Assembly (NCBI GenBank): GCA_007119175.1
Contig: SKQC01000294.1
Coordinates: forward strand, 1-32,480
DNA from: Myxococcales bacterium
GTDB taxonomy: Bacteria; Myxococcota_A; Bradymonadia; Bradymonadales; Bradymonadaceae
DNA: 32,480 nucleotides
Direction: 5' to 3'
Position 1 is the first letter of the stretch, and each line of letters starts with the position of its first letter. Below, piece after piece: positions 1 through 7,999 of the stretch. The notes beneath the pieces were generated by a model. That model saw nothing but the letters and a program-made list of their open reading frames with translations, ran no database searches and had not been told where the DNA came from. Position numbers and translations under genes: made by a program.

Positions 1-87
1 GAGCCGGAGCCGGAAGAAGAGGAAGAAGTTGTCGAGGAAGAAGAAGAAGTCGACGATCTGACTCGAGAGCTCGAGCGGATGCGCTGA
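1..87 (+). CDS. C-terminal tail of an acidic protein (partial)
   Basis: Frame 1 is open from the window edge to TGA at 85-87 and encodes the last 28 residues of a protein. The tail is nearly all Glu, with a few Pro, Val and Asp, and ends in a short amphipathic stretch (LTRELERMR). A rho-independent terminator follows 20 bp downstream, which supports a real gene end. Such Glu-rich tails are low-complexity linkers and carry no family information, so no function can be given. Confidence 0.6.
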   Translation, partial: EPEPEEEEEVVEEEEEVDDLTRELERMR

Positions 88-104
88 ATCTCCATAGATC
101 GGTA

Positions 105-1352
105 TTACGGCGTCGAGGAATCATCCTCGGCGCCGTTTTTATTTTCTCGATGCTCCTCCAATAGGGCGGGAGCCGGTGAATCATTGGCCGCCATTCGACT
201 GGCGATCCAGTCCATCATGAGCCGAGCTTTTTGAATCGGCCTCGGGATCAATGCGGTGTAATACAGCCGATAGGCCAACCAGGCCGCTTTACCCTCCAGC
301 AGTAATCCGCGCATCTCGAGAGCGGCGTCGTTGCGTCCAAGGGTGACGAAATCGCCGCGATCTTCGTATTGAAATGGTTTCTTCATCCGACCCGACATAT
401 CGGCCAGTAGATTTCGCGCCGCCCATCGTCCCTGTTGCAATGCGATCTGTGGATTGGAGCGAGTCGGCACATCGGAGAGTGGCGCGGCGGCGTCGCCGGC
501 CACGTAGACGCCGGGGACCTCGGTAATCGCCAGGGTGTCGTCGACCTCGATTCGATCCAGATCGTCTACTTTTGGAGCGGCCTGCGACCACAGTGATATG
601 CCCCGTCGGCCGGCGCAGTGAAAGGCCATCGAATGCGGATAAGAAGAGCCGTCATCGAGATGGACTTTCTCGGCTTCCACGCGTTGAATTCGCTGCTCTA
701 AATAGGTCTGGACTCCCAATCCGTCGAGAACACGCGCTGCCAACTGCGAGACCTGCTCGGAGTGGTCGGGGAGCAGTCGATCCCCCTTTTCATAAAGGGC
801 GATTTCGACGTCGCCACCCTCTGGGGTCAGACCGTGATCGATGCGCAACCCGGTGGCCAACTCGGCGGCCCATTCGACACCGCTGGTGCTACCGCCGATC
901 AGGGCAAATCGAAGGGGCCGATCGCCGGTGGCGCACAGCTCCAAGAGATCCCGTCGAATCGCCGTGGCGTCAGTCAGTGTACTCGGTCCTACCAGCTTGC
1001 TTGCCCCGTCGAAGGCCTCTTCGTCGCGCACGCTCCCTGTGGCGATTAGAAGGTAGTCGAAGGGGATTTTCTCCCGCGTGCCGACGAGGTGTCGTTTGGC
1101 GAAATCAATATCTTCGACCTCGTCGATGATCACCTCAGTCCGCGCGCTGAACGCCTCGTCGACAGGGGTAATGATATGGTTTGCCTCCAGCTCGCCGCTG
1201 GCGACGCCGGGTAATAAGGGAGTGAAGACGAAATGAGCTCTTCGGGTCACCACGGTCAACTGGACACGTCGGCGGCCCGTAAGCTCTTTTTCGATTCGAC
1301 GGGCGGCATGATAGCCGGCGAATCCGCAGCCGAGAACGACGATCTGACGCAT
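105..1352 (-). CDS. Type II NADH dehydrogenase-like FAD-dependent oxidoreductase
   Basis: A 415-residue protein of the pyridine-nucleotide-disulfide oxidoreductase fold, closest in layout to type II NADH:quinone dehydrogenases. The N-terminus has the FAD-binding Rossmann motif GCGFAGYHAA. A second dinucleotide site (ALIGGSTSGVEWAAEL) would bind NAD(P)H, and VYVAGDAAA is the C-terminal FAD-contact motif. No cytoplasmic signal peptide is seen. Members of the family pass electrons from NADH to membrane quinone without pumping protons; sulfide:quinone reductases share the fold, but their conserved cysteines are not obvious here. The start at 1352 is chosen because GGAG lies 8 bp upstream and the FAD motif begins at once; a longer in-frame extension to 1490 lacks such signals. 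The 3' end converges on the preceding gene. Confidence 0.8.
   Translation of the reverse strand: MRQIVVLGCGFAGYHAARRIEKELTGRRRVQLTVVTRRAHFVFTPLLPGVASGELEANHIITPVDEAFSARTEVIIDEVEDIDFAKRHLVGTREKIPFDYLLIATGSVRDEEAFDGASKLVGPSTLTDATAIRRDLLELCATGDRPLRFALIGGSTSGVEWAAELATGLRIDHGLTPEGGDVEIALYEKGDRLLPDHSEQVSQLAARVLDGLGVQTYLEQRIQRVEAEKVHLDDGSSYPHSMAFHCAGRRGISLWSQAAPKVDDLDRIEVDDTLAITEVPGVYVAGDAAAPLSDVPTRSNPQIALQQGRWAARNLLADMSGRMKKPFQYEDRGDFVTLGRNDAALEMRGLLLEGKAAWLAYRLYYTALIPRPIQKARLMMDWIASRMAANDSPAPALLEEHRENKNGAEDDSSTP
107..145 (+). terminator. Rho-independent terminator of the upstream partial gene
   Basis: A 13-bp stem (107-119 with 124-136, one G-U pair, loop ATCA) is followed by TTTTTATTTT on the + strand. 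It overlaps the last codons of the convergent oxidoreductase gene. The minus-strand side has no T-run, so it should mainly stop the rightward transcript. Confidence 0.8.
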
Positions 1353-1510
1353 CGAGATCTCCATTTTATATAAAAAGAGGCGGGATGGATTGCTGGTTCC
1401 CTGCCATTGCAGGGAGCTCAGTGAAACGCGAAGTGACGCCAACCGCAAGGTCAATTCGTCTTCATTTTCGACTTCCTGTCCGGTTGTCAATCCGGGCCGA
1501 ACTGCGAGGC

Positions 1511-1540
1511 GATATCGGCGAGCGATATCTTTTAATTTTT
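1511..1540 (+). terminator. Orphan terminator-like hairpin
   Basis: GATATCG (1511-1517) pairs with CGATATC (1523-1529) over a 5-nt loop and is followed by TTTTAATTTTT. It faces right, in front of nrdJ, with no rightward gene upstream. It could end a small RNA or leader that starts between about 1360 and 1500, but the A/T-rich stem is weak. Confidence 0.4.
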
Positions 1541-1631
1541 CTGGACGAAATGAACCCTAGAAATAGCTTCAAGGAAGGAGGGTAAGGGGCTGGAATTTTT
1601 GGGTTCTGTGAAATGTCTTTTTGCAGGGAGA

Positions 1632-1647
1632 CCACAAGATGTAGTGG
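1632..1647 (+). promoter_or_regulatory. NrdR box 1 (predicted)
   Basis: CCACAAGATGTAGTGG is a near-palindrome that fits the core of the NrdR consensus (CwAtATaTwG, where lower case is less conserved). NrdR represses ribonucleotide reductase genes when dATP/ATP is high. A second, weaker copy lies 32 bp downstream, which is the helical spacing typical of paired NrdR boxes. nrdR itself is not in the window. Confidence 0.7.
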
Positions 1648-1663
1648 TGCCGGTCATAAAGAG

Positions 1664-1679
1664 GCACCAGATGATGGGG
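1664..1679 (+). promoter_or_regulatory. NrdR box 2 (predicted, weaker)
   Basis: GCACCAGATGATGGGG matches about 9 of 16 positions of the NrdR consensus, including the outer C and G and the central AT. Its centre is 32 bp (three helical turns) from box 1. It sits just upstream of the predicted -35 of nrdJ. Confidence 0.5.
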
Positions 1680-1686
1680 AGGAAAG

Positions 1687-1714
1687 TTGACACGTTCGAA
1701 CTCCACGATATGCT
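1687..1714 (+). promoter_or_regulatory. Candidate sigma-70-type promoter of nrdJ
   Basis: A perfect TTGACA (1687-1692) is followed after 16 bp by TATGCT (1709-1714). Transcription would start near 1721, giving a leader of about 137 nt. The two NrdR-box-like sites lie immediately upstream. Confidence 0.5.
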
Positions 1715-1857
1715 GGCCATTCGAAATTACACCACATGAGGGGAGTGGGCGGCCAGACGCACGAGTGCGGCCAAAAAGGTGGCCTCGATGCGGCCGAAGT
1801 AGAAAGGATGTTTCGCAGTAAACTAACCGCTAATTTTGATGATCTGGAGAGCCAAGG

Positions 1858-4794
1858 ATGACGACGTCGATCGAAACTTCTCTGCCGAATAACCGTAGCA
1901 GCCACGACAAAATGGAAAAAAAACCGCTGCGAAAGTTTAAACCGACGGGGAAGGGGCTGGAATTTGAACGCTATTTTACCACGGACGGTGTAGACCCAAT
2001 GGAGGAGGTGGAATGGGAGCAACGAACCGCCACCATCGGCAAGGAGACCGGGGAGGTTGTATTTGAGCAAAAAGATGTCGAAGTACCGGCCGACTGGTCG
2101 CAGATGGCGACCAACGTGGTCGTCTCCAAGTATTTTCGAGGAAAACTGGGAACCTCGGAGCGTGAAACCAGTGTTCGTCAATTGATTCGGCGAGTGGCCG
2201 ATACCATCACGAACTGGGGGATCGAACAGGAGTATTTCGCCACGCCGGAAGACGCGGAGACCTTTCGCGACGAGCTGACCTATCTGGTGCTCCATCAGAA
2301 GATGGCCTTCAATAGCCCGGTGTGGTTCAACGTCGGGGTCGAAGATAAACCCCAGGCGTCGGCCTGCTTTATCAACTCCGTGGACGACGAAATGGAGTCG
2401 ATTCTCGGTCTGGCCAAGACCGAAGGTATGCTCTTTAAGTGGGGCAGTGGCACGGGATCGAATCTGTCGACGATTCGCTCCAGCAAGGAGAAGTTGCAGG
2501 GCGGCGGTACGGCCAGCGGTCCGGTGAGTTTTATGCGGGGCTACGATGCGTTCGCCGGCGTCATCAAATCTGGAGGAAAGACGCGCCGGGCGGCAAAGAT
2601 GGTGATCTTAAACGCCGACCACCCCGATATCGTCGACTTTATTCGCTGCAAAGCCGATGAAGAAAAAAAGGCATGTGCCCTCATCGACGCTGGCTACGAC
2701 GGAGGATTTAATGTCCCCGGCGGAGCGTATGACTCGGTCTTTTTCCAAAACGCCAATCATTCGGTTCGCGTTGGCGACGATTTTATGAAAGCCGTGGAAA
2801 ATGATGAGGAGTGGACGACGCGGGCGGTGACCGACGATCGCGAAATCGAGACCGTGCCTGCACGTGAGATTATGGATGAAATCGCCGATGCCGCCTGGGA
2901 CTGCGGCGATCCGGGAATGCAATACGACACGACCATCAACGAGTGGCATACCTGCTCGGAGACGGATCGGATCTATGGCTCGAATCCCTGCTCCGAATAT
3001 ATGTTCCTCGATGACTCGGCGTGCAATCTGGCGAGTCTGAATCTGTTGACCTATCGCGATGAGAACGGCGATTTCGATCCGGAGAGCATGAAAAAGGCCG
3101 TCCAGCTCACGATCACCGCTCAGGAGATTCTGGTCGACAACGCTGGATATCCGACTCCGGATATCGCCAAGAACTCCCACGCATACCGACCGCTCGGGTT
3201 GGGCTATGCCAATCTCGGGGCGTTGCTGATGGCCCGTGGGCTGCCCTACGACTCCGATGAGGGACGAGCCTATGCCGGAGCGATCACCGCCTTGCTCTGC
3301 GGTGAAGCCTATCGTCAGTCGGCGGCCATCGCCGAGTCCACCGGCCCCTTCGACGGCTATCCGCCCAACGAAGAGCCGATGCTCGAAGTGATCGAAAAAC
3401 ACCGCACCGCCGTCGACAATATCGGTGAGGACTGGGCGGCCATCGATGACCTCGACGTCTTCAAGGCCGCCAAGGCATCCTGGGATGAAGCCCTGGAGCT
3501 CGGAAAAGAGCACGGGTATCGAAATAGCCAGGTCACCGTGTTGGCCCCGACGGGCACCATCGGATTTATGATGGATTGCGATACCACCGGTATCGAGCCG
3601 GATATCGCGTTGATTAAATACAAAAAATTGGTCGGTGGAGGCTATTTCAAGATCGTCAATCAGACGGTGCCGGAGGCCCTTCAACGGCTCGGTTATGACG
3701 CCGAGGAACGACAGGCGATACTCGATTATCTGATGGAAAACGACACCGTCGAGGGAGCACCGCATATTCGCGACGAGGATCTGCCGGTCTTTGATTGCGC
3801 CTTCGAGCCGGCCAATGGGACGCGTTCCATTGCTCCCATGGGCCATGTGCGCATGATGGCGGCAGCACAGCCATTTTTGTCGGGCGCCATCTCGAAGACG
3901 GTCAATATGCCGAAGGATGCCACCCGCGATGAGATTGCCGATATTTACGTCGATGCCTGGAAGTTGGGCCTGAAGGCGATCGCGATTTATCGAGATGGGT
4001 GCAAGCGCACTCAGCCGCTGTCGACGAAGCACGACGACGGCAGCAACCAAACCGTCGATGTCAGCGAGATCGACACCGAGTCTCCGTCGGGGATCACCAA
4101 TTGGGGCGATGCTGAACGCCGCCGTCGATTGCCCGATGAGCGCCCGTCGATCACCCACAAATTCTCCATCGCCGGCCATGAAGGCTATATTACGGTGGGG
4201 ATGTACGACGATGGATTGCCCGGCGAGATCTTTATCGTCATGAGCAAAGAGGGCTCCGTCGTCAGTGGATTAATGGACTCCTTTGCCACGTCGATCTCCC
4301 TGGGCCTACAATACGGGGTCCCGCTGGAGGTGATGATCGACAAGTTCAGCCACACCCGGTTTGAGCCCAGTGGCATTACCGACAACCCGCAGATCCGCTT
4401 TGCCAAGTCGGTCGTCGATTATATCTTTCGGTGGCTCGCCGATAAATTTCTCGGTGAAGAGGAGCGAAATATCTATATGTCCAAAAACCGAGAGGAGCCG
4501 TGGCGTCCGGGGGTCAATAGTGGCTCATCGGAGGTCGAGGACGAGGATGTCGAAGGGGAGATGGAGAGCGAGTCGGCGAAGGCCACTTCGGAGTCCAGCG
4601 ACAGTGAAAACGGCGCGGTCTTTTCCGGGGCCCGTGACGGTCAGGTGATCTTCGATGCCACACGTGGCAAGAAGGGTAGCGTCTTTACTCTTCAGGCCGA
4701 CGCCCCCCCCTGCTCGGCGTGTGGGACGATCATGATCCGCTCCGGATCCTGTTATAAATGCACCAATTGCGGTTCCACCAGCGGCTGCAGTTGA
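1858..4794 (+). CDS. nrdJ: Class II (adenosylcobalamin-dependent) ribonucleoside-diphosphate reductase
   Basis: NrdJ (978 aa) reduces ribonucleotides to deoxyribonucleotides in the cytoplasm, using adenosylcobalamin to make a cysteine radical, so it needs no oxygen or separate radical subunit. The sequence shows ACFINS (Cys170 of the redox pair), the GSGTGSNLS substrate loop near 196-204, NPCSE at 376-380 (Asn, radical Cys378, Glu) and APTGTIGFMMDCDTTG near 563-578. Residues about 760-860 form the C-terminal TSCPD-like domain. An acidic linker then leads to a cysteine-rich end (Cys952, 955, 965, 968, 971, 977), fitting a zinc ribbon plus redox-active tail. I see no N-terminal ATP-cone. ATG at 1858 is preceded by GGAGAG. 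Predicted NrdR control lies upstream and two hairpins follow. Confidence 0.96.
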   Translation: MTTSIETSLPNNRSSHDKMEKKPLRKFKPTGKGLEFERYFTTDGVDPMEEVEWEQRTATIGKETGEVVFEQKDVEVPADWSQMATNVVVSKYFRGKLGTSERETSVRQLIRRVADTITNWGIEQEYFATPEDAETFRDELTYLVLHQKMAFNSPVWFNVGVEDKPQASACFINSVDDEMESILGLAKTEGMLFKWGSGTGSNLSTIRSSKEKLQGGGTASGPVSFMRGYDAFAGVIKSGGKTRRAAKMVILNADHPDIVDFIRCKADEEKKACALIDAGYDGGFNVPGGAYDSVFFQNANHSVRVGDDFMKAVENDEEWTTRAVTDDREIETVPAREIMDEIADAAWDCGDPGMQYDTTINEWHTCSETDRIYGSNPCSEYMFLDDSACNLASLNLLTYRDENGDFDPESMKKAVQLTITAQEILVDNAGYPTPDIAKNSHAYRPLGLGYANLGALLMARGLPYDSDEGRAYAGAITALLCGEAYRQSAAIAESTGPFDGYPPNEEPMLEVIEKHRTAVDNIGEDWAAIDDLDVFKAAKASWDEALELGKEHGYRNSQVTVLAPTGTIGFMMDCDTTGIEPDIALIKYKKLVGGGYFKIVNQTVPEALQRLGYDAEERQAILDYLMENDTVEGAPHIRDEDLPVFDCAFEPANGTRSIAPMGHVRMMAAAQPFLSGAISKTVNMPKDATRDEIADIYVDAWKLGLKAIAIYRDGCKRTQPLSTKHDDGSNQTVDVSEIDTESPSGITNWGDAERRRRLPDERPSITHKFSIAGHEGYITVGMYDDGLPGEIFIVMSKEGSVVSGLMDSFATSISLGLQYGVPLEVMIDKFSHTRFEPSGITDNPQIRFAKSVVDYIFRWLADKFLGEEERNIYMSKNREEPWRPGVNSGSSEVEDEDVEGEMESESAKATSESSDSENGAVFSGARDGQVIFDATRGKKGSVFTLQADAPPCSACGTIMIRSGSCYKCTNCGSTSGCS

Positions 4795-4803
4795 GCGTGA
4801 TGG

Positions 4804-4835
4804 TTAGTTTCCGAACGGGAACTAATTAATTATTA
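4804..4835 (+). terminator. Hairpin with A/T-rich tail after nrdJ
   Basis: TTAGTTTCC (4804-4812) pairs with GGGAACTAA (4817-4825), with one G-U pair and a GAAC loop, followed by TTAATTATTA. It is a plausible weak terminator 10 bp after the nrdJ stop. Confidence 0.45.
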
Positions 4836-4847
4836 CTGCTGACGAAG

Positions 4848-4885
4848 GCGACGGGCCGGTTTCCACTCGGAAACCGGCCCGTCGT
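4848..4885 (+). terminator. Strong GC-rich hairpin after nrdJ
   Basis: A perfect 15-bp stem (4850-4864 with 4869-4883) over the 4-nt loop ACTC can be extended by one or two outer pairs. No T-run follows, so it may be a terminator lacking a U-tract, an RNA-stabilising 3' end, or a bidirectional block before the next gene. Confidence 0.6.
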
Positions 4886-4986
4886 GTACTATCTAACCCG
4901 CTGTGGAAATTTTCGGGTTCGAGCAGTAGCCTCCATCGGAGGGCTAGCAGCCTGTTGCGCACAGTGATCCGAGGAGCGGTATCTTT

Positions 4987-5961
4987 TTGGCGATGAAATC
5001 CAGCCCCATTACAGAGACGACGATCAAGGCGTGGCTACTCCTCGTATTGATCGCCCTCGGGGGCTGTTCCGACTGTCGGGAGAGCACACTCGATTCCACC
5101 GAGGAGTGGCTTCGTGAAGATCCGCAGCGGCCCGGAAAAGTGGGAGTATTGGTGGGGCTTCAGGTCGCTCAGTCGGCACGCGGTGTCGCGGAATGGCGAA
5201 TGCGCCGCGGCGACGATCCCTGTGATATTCAATGGCGTCTCGACGAGCCGTTTGCCGTTGATTTCGACCTCGAAATCAAAGTGCAGCGCAGTTCCTGGGG
5301 ACGTCGCTGGTCGGAGCGCGGCCAATGGAGAAGGGATGAGGATAATCGCTGGATGATCGACTCACAGGTCGAATTTAGCGGGGGCGACGACCTCTCGGGA
5401 GTGCGCGAGTACCGGGTTTACGGCGATGAAGATGACTTTTTCGAGTGGCTCGGCCCCGATCTGGCGGCTCGCCATTCGGCCGATAGCAAAGCCAAACGGC
5501 ACTGGCAGCGGGAATTCGGAGGGCGTTTTTCCGGATTGATGACTCTCGTATCTGCGGAGTGGCAACAAGCCGATGACGACGGCCATAATGAGCGCTGGGT
5601 TCCCGGCGGTCGTCCGCGGCTCTGCGGCCCGGTTGATGGGACCGACCAGGTGCCGTCGTGGAGGCCTATTTTAAATACCCGGGCCACCCGGAAGAGGGCA
5701 TTTATCCATGCCGAAAAGCGTTCCGACGACGGCGGGGCCTGTCGTGTTCTCGAGGCCAGTTATCGACTCGAGCGTGGCGGAGAGATGAAGATTCGGCTGC
5801 GCGAATGTCGGGGCGAAGCGCCACAGATCGTACAGCCGCCACAGGTCGGGCGAATCGTCGACGTCGATCGCGATAAAAGCAAAAGTGCCACCAGGCGTCA
5901 GTTGCAACGGTGGATCGAGAAGGGATTGGTAGTACAGAGCGAGAAAGAAGGAGAACAATGA
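4987..5961 (+). CDS. Predicted lipoprotein of unknown function, overlapping proB
   Basis: A 324-residue protein with a lipoprotein signal peptide: a hydrophobic stretch (AWLLLVLIAL) ending in the lipobox LGGC. After lipidation the mature part begins SDCRES and would be anchored in the envelope. It is rich in Trp, Arg and Asp/Glu, with scattered cysteines. I recognise no domain. Two starts are possible: TTG at 4987 sits 10 nt after GAGGAG, while ATG at 4993 is 16 nt away. The stop overlaps the proB start by ATGA (5958-5961), so the two are almost certainly cotranscribed and translationally coupled. That does not reveal its role, since proline synthesis is cytoplasmic. Confidence 0.75.
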   Translation: MAMKSSPITETTIKAWLLLVLIALGGCSDCRESTLDSTEEWLREDPQRPGKVGVLVGLQVAQSARGVAEWRMRRGDDPCDIQWRLDEPFAVDFDLEIKVQRSSWGRRWSERGQWRRDEDNRWMIDSQVEFSGGDDLSGVREYRVYGDEDDFFEWLGPDLAARHSADSKAKRHWQREFGGRFSGLMTLVSAEWQQADDDGHNERWVPGGRPRLCGPVDGTDQVPSWRPILNTRATRKRAFIHAEKRSDDGGACRVLEASYRLERGGEMKIRLRECRGEAPQIVQPPQVGRIVDVDRDKSKSATRRQLQRWIEKGLVVQSEKEGEQ

Positions 5962-7106
5962 ATTCTGCAGATGGGCGAGAGCGCCTGAGACGAGCCCGGC
6001 GAATAGTGGTGAAGGTGGGGAGTGCCGTATTTTTTCAACGCGATCATCGGGTCGATCGGCCGGCCTTTGCGTCGCTGGTCGAGGGGTTAGATGAATTGAT
6101 CCGCGATGAGCGCGCGGTCTTTTTGGTCTCTTCCGGCGCCGTTGCAATGGGGCGACAATGGCTCGGTAGCGTCGAGGGGGCCTCCCGGGATATTCCCCGG
6201 CTGCAGGCGCTGGCAGCGATGGGACAGTCGCGGCTGATGGAGATGTACGAGGCTGAATTCTCCCACTACGAGCGCAAGGTTGCCCAGGTGCTATTTTCGC
6301 GCGATGACCTCTCTGATCGGCGTCGGTATCTCAACGCTCGCCGCACATTGCAGCGTCTTGAGGAATTCGGCGCCGTGGCAGTGATCAATGAAAATGACAC
6401 GGTGGCCACTGAGGAGCTTCGCTTTGGCGATAACGATGAGTTGGCGGCGATGACCGCCGGTCTTGTTGGCGCCGACGCGCTGATCTTGCTCTCCGATGTG
6501 GATGGACTGCGAAAGGTGAGCACCAATTCGGACGGTGGACGCGAGTATGGCGACAAGATCGACGCCATCGCTGTTGACGATGAGCGCATCGACCGGTGGG
6601 CCGGGCCCTCGGATAGCAGCGTGGGGACAGGGGGAATGATCTCGAAGGTCCGGGCGGCCAGGCTGGCCGCTCGCTCCGGGGTGGTGACCGTGATCGCACC
6701 GGGAAAAAGGCCGGGCGTATTGTCGCAGATTAGTGCTGGAGAGCCGGTGGGCACGGTTTTCGAGCCCGGCGATGAGAGTGTTGTGGCCGGTCGCAAGGTC
6801 TGGCTCGGCGGCGGTGCCATGGCCCGGGGAAAGATCGTCTGCGACGAGGGGGCTCGCCGTGCGGTGCGCAAAAAGGGGGCCAGCTTATTGCCGTCGGGGA
6901 TTGTCTCCGTCGACGGGGACTTCGACGAGGGCGAAGTGGTGGAGCTCGTCGATCAAAAGGGCCGAGTATTTGGCCGGGGTCTGGCGGTCTACAGTGCCGA
7001 GGAATTGCGCGCCATCGCCGGCAAGCAGTCGTCGGTCATCGAGGATGAGTTGGGATATAAATTACTGGATGAGGCGGTCCACCGGGACAATTTGCTCGTG
7101 TTGTGA
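5958..7106 (+). CDS. proB: Glutamate 5-kinase with C-terminal PUA domain
   Basis: ProB (382 aa) phosphorylates L-glutamate with ATP, the first step of proline synthesis. The amino-acid kinase domain spans about residues 10-265: VVKVGSAVF at the start, LVSSGAVAMG, INENDTVATEE and FGDNDELAAMTA around the substrate and Mg sites, and GTGGMISKVRAA near the phosphate-binding lysine. Residues about 280-382 match the PUA domain found in many bacterial glutamate kinases. The start at 5958 has GAAGGAGA upstream and overlaps the preceding stop. proA is not adjacent. No terminator is evident in the 16 bp before the convergent gene. Confidence 0.95.
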   Translation: MNSADGRERLRRARRIVVKVGSAVFFQRDHRVDRPAFASLVEGLDELIRDERAVFLVSSGAVAMGRQWLGSVEGASRDIPRLQALAAMGQSRLMEMYEAEFSHYERKVAQVLFSRDDLSDRRRYLNARRTLQRLEEFGAVAVINENDTVATEELRFGDNDELAAMTAGLVGADALILLSDVDGLRKVSTNSDGGREYGDKIDAIAVDDERIDRWAGPSDSSVGTGGMISKVRAARLAARSGVVTVIAPGKRPGVLSQISAGEPVGTVFEPGDESVVAGRKVWLGGGAMARGKIVCDEGARRAVRKKGASLLPSGIVSVDGDFDEGEVVELVDQKGRVFGRGLAVYSAEELRAIAGKQSSVIEDELGYKLLDEAVHRDNLLVL

Positions 7107-7122
7107 AGCCGGATGTTTAGCC

Positions 7123-7500
7123 TTAGACCGGCAAAAACTGGCGCAAGACGTCGGGGCCGAGGTAGAGCATGATCGCTGTGGAGATGAGGATCGAAAGCGC
7201 CAAAAAGGGGTTGAGAAAATTCTGCACGCGGACGCGCCCGGTGGAGATGACTTCGCCCTCCACAGCGATCTCGCAGCGCGGGTTATATCCGACGATGGAG
7301 ATCAATTCCGCTTCAATATGGTGAATTTCACCGTCGTCCCCTTCATATAGACCTTCCAAGAGGGGACGGGTGCGCGGGCCACCGAGTCGGTCGAGACACT
7401 CGTCATCAAGCCACAATTCATATTCCGGGGCCAAAAACAGCCATCGGGCCGTCCAATCGCCAGTGACCTGCAGGGTGTGTTCGTTCCACTCGACCTTCAT
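7123..7500 (-). CDS. Small tail-anchored membrane protein, unknown function
   Basis: A 125-residue protein with no recognised family. About 95 residues of mixed beta-rich, acidic sequence are followed by one C-terminal transmembrane segment (FLNPFLALSILISTAIMLYLG) and only nine further residues. There is no N-terminal signal, so a tail-anchored topology facing the cytoplasm is likely. ATG at 7500 is preceded by GAGGAAAAAGCG; an in-frame extension to 7572 is less likely. It ends 16 bp from proB, on the opposite strand. A possible promoter lies about 40 bp upstream. Confidence 0.7.
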   Translation of the reverse strand: MKVEWNEHTLQVTGDWTARWLFLAPEYELWLDDECLDRLGGPRTRPLLEGLYEGDDGEIHHIEAELISIVGYNPRCEIAVEGEVISTGRVRVQNFLNPFLALSILISTAIMLYLGPDVLRQFLPV

Positions 7501-7536
7501 CGCTTTTTCCTCGTCGAAGACGGGGGGAGAGATCCC

Positions 7537-7564
7537 ATCATACCGGGTGGGCGTGGCGAAGGAA
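7537..7564 (-). promoter_or_regulatory. Candidate promoter of the tail-anchored protein gene
   Basis: On the minus strand TATGAT (7542-7537) fits a -10 box and TTCCTT (7564-7559) lies 16 bp upstream as a poor -35. The leader to the start at 7500 would be about 30 nt. Confidence 0.3.
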
Positions 7565-7618
7565 AAGGCCAAGGTGTCGTCGAGACCTGAGAAGCAGCCT
7601 CAAGGGAGGGGCTAGGCG

Positions 7619-7740
7619 TCATTTCTCACCAGATGGGATCCGGGGCAAAACAGAATGTGCGAGACGACAGCTCGGGCAGGTCTCGAGCGGAGTATCGCGC
7701 ATTCTGTACAGTATCCGGGTGTCACTATGGTGAGAAATGA
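7619..7740. repeat. 122-bp imperfect palindrome with 13-bp terminal inverted repeats
   Basis: The ends are a perfect inverted repeat: TCATTTCTCACCA (7619-7631) and TGGTGAGAAATGA (7728-7740). A second paired block, ACAGAATGTGCGA (7650-7662) with TCGCGCATTCTGT (7695-7707), has one G-U pair, and GGAT/ATCC pairs lie between the two. The centre can form an alternative small stem (CGAGAC/GTCTCG). The octamer TAGGCGTC occurs on both sides (7613-7620 and 7745-7752), but the right copy is 5 bp away from the palindrome end. It encodes nothing visible. It could be a miniature inverted-repeat element or a large RNA hairpin between two leftward genes. Confidence 0.7.
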
Positions 7741-7743
7741 GCC

Positions 7744-7998
7744 TTAGGCGTCGTCCAGCGGGGGACTTTCCTGGGCGATCTGAGACTTTTCGACCAGAAT
7801 ATATTTTTTGTGAACCCGCTGAGCGTAGGCGCAGTTCTCGGCGATGGACTGCTCGGTATAGGGCTCCTCACGGCAATCGAGGACGTCTGTCCAACCCGCG
7901 ATCTGCGGGGGGAAATAGACGTCGAGGCCGGATTTTTCGACGCTGGTGACCTGCTCGGCCGTTCGTGCGTCGTACAAATAAAGCGATTCGTCGCTCAT
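7744..7998 (-). CDS. Small hypothetical protein (84 aa)
   Basis: An 84-residue acidic protein without signal peptide or membrane segment and of no recognised family. It has a short Tyr-rich start (SDESLYLYDA) and a single pair of cysteines far apart. It lies 80 bp downstream of the dksA-like gene, in the same direction. Its start at 7998 is preceded by the same 13-mer (ATCCGTGGGTATC) found before the dksA-like start, and no ordinary GGAGG is seen. Its stop is immediately followed by the 122-bp palindrome. Confidence 0.6.
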   Translation of the reverse strand: MSDESLYLYDARTAEQVTSVEKSGLDVYFPPQIAGWTDVLDCREEPYTEQSIAENCAYAQRVHKKYILVEKSQIAQESPPLDDA

Positions 7999-7999
7999 G

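Larger units (their letters stand above)
1353..1857. other. Divergent intergenic region between the oxidoreductase and nrdJ
   Basis: This 505-bp stretch has no convincing gene. It holds an A/T-rich TATAAA just before the leftward start, a small palindrome (1399-1414, CCCTGC/GCAGGG), a terminator-like hairpin with T-run at 1511-1540, two NrdR-box-like sites at 1632-1679 and a candidate nrdJ promoter at 1687-1714. Short open frames exist but have neither ribosome-binding sites nor recognisable products. I see no cobalamin-riboswitch B12 box in front of this cobalamin-dependent reductase. Confidence 0.6.

Noticed and set aside
1690-1712. GTTCGAACTCC looks like a tRNA T-loop.
   Set aside because: The flanking bases do not form a T-stem or acceptor stem.
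1720-1857. Cobalamin riboswitch in front of nrdJ.
   Set aside because: No B12 box or conserved core was found in the leader.
1584-1965. The 15-mer AAGGGGCTGGAATTT occurs at 1584-1598 and again inside nrdJ at 1951-1965.
   Set aside because: No longer similarity surrounds the copies, and the first lies out of any gene, so chance or a trace duplication is the simplest view.
2608-4179. A 523-codon open frame on the minus strand opposite nrdJ.
   Set aside because: It is a shadow of the high-GC coding strand: nrdJ is unambiguous, and the antisense product has no domain.
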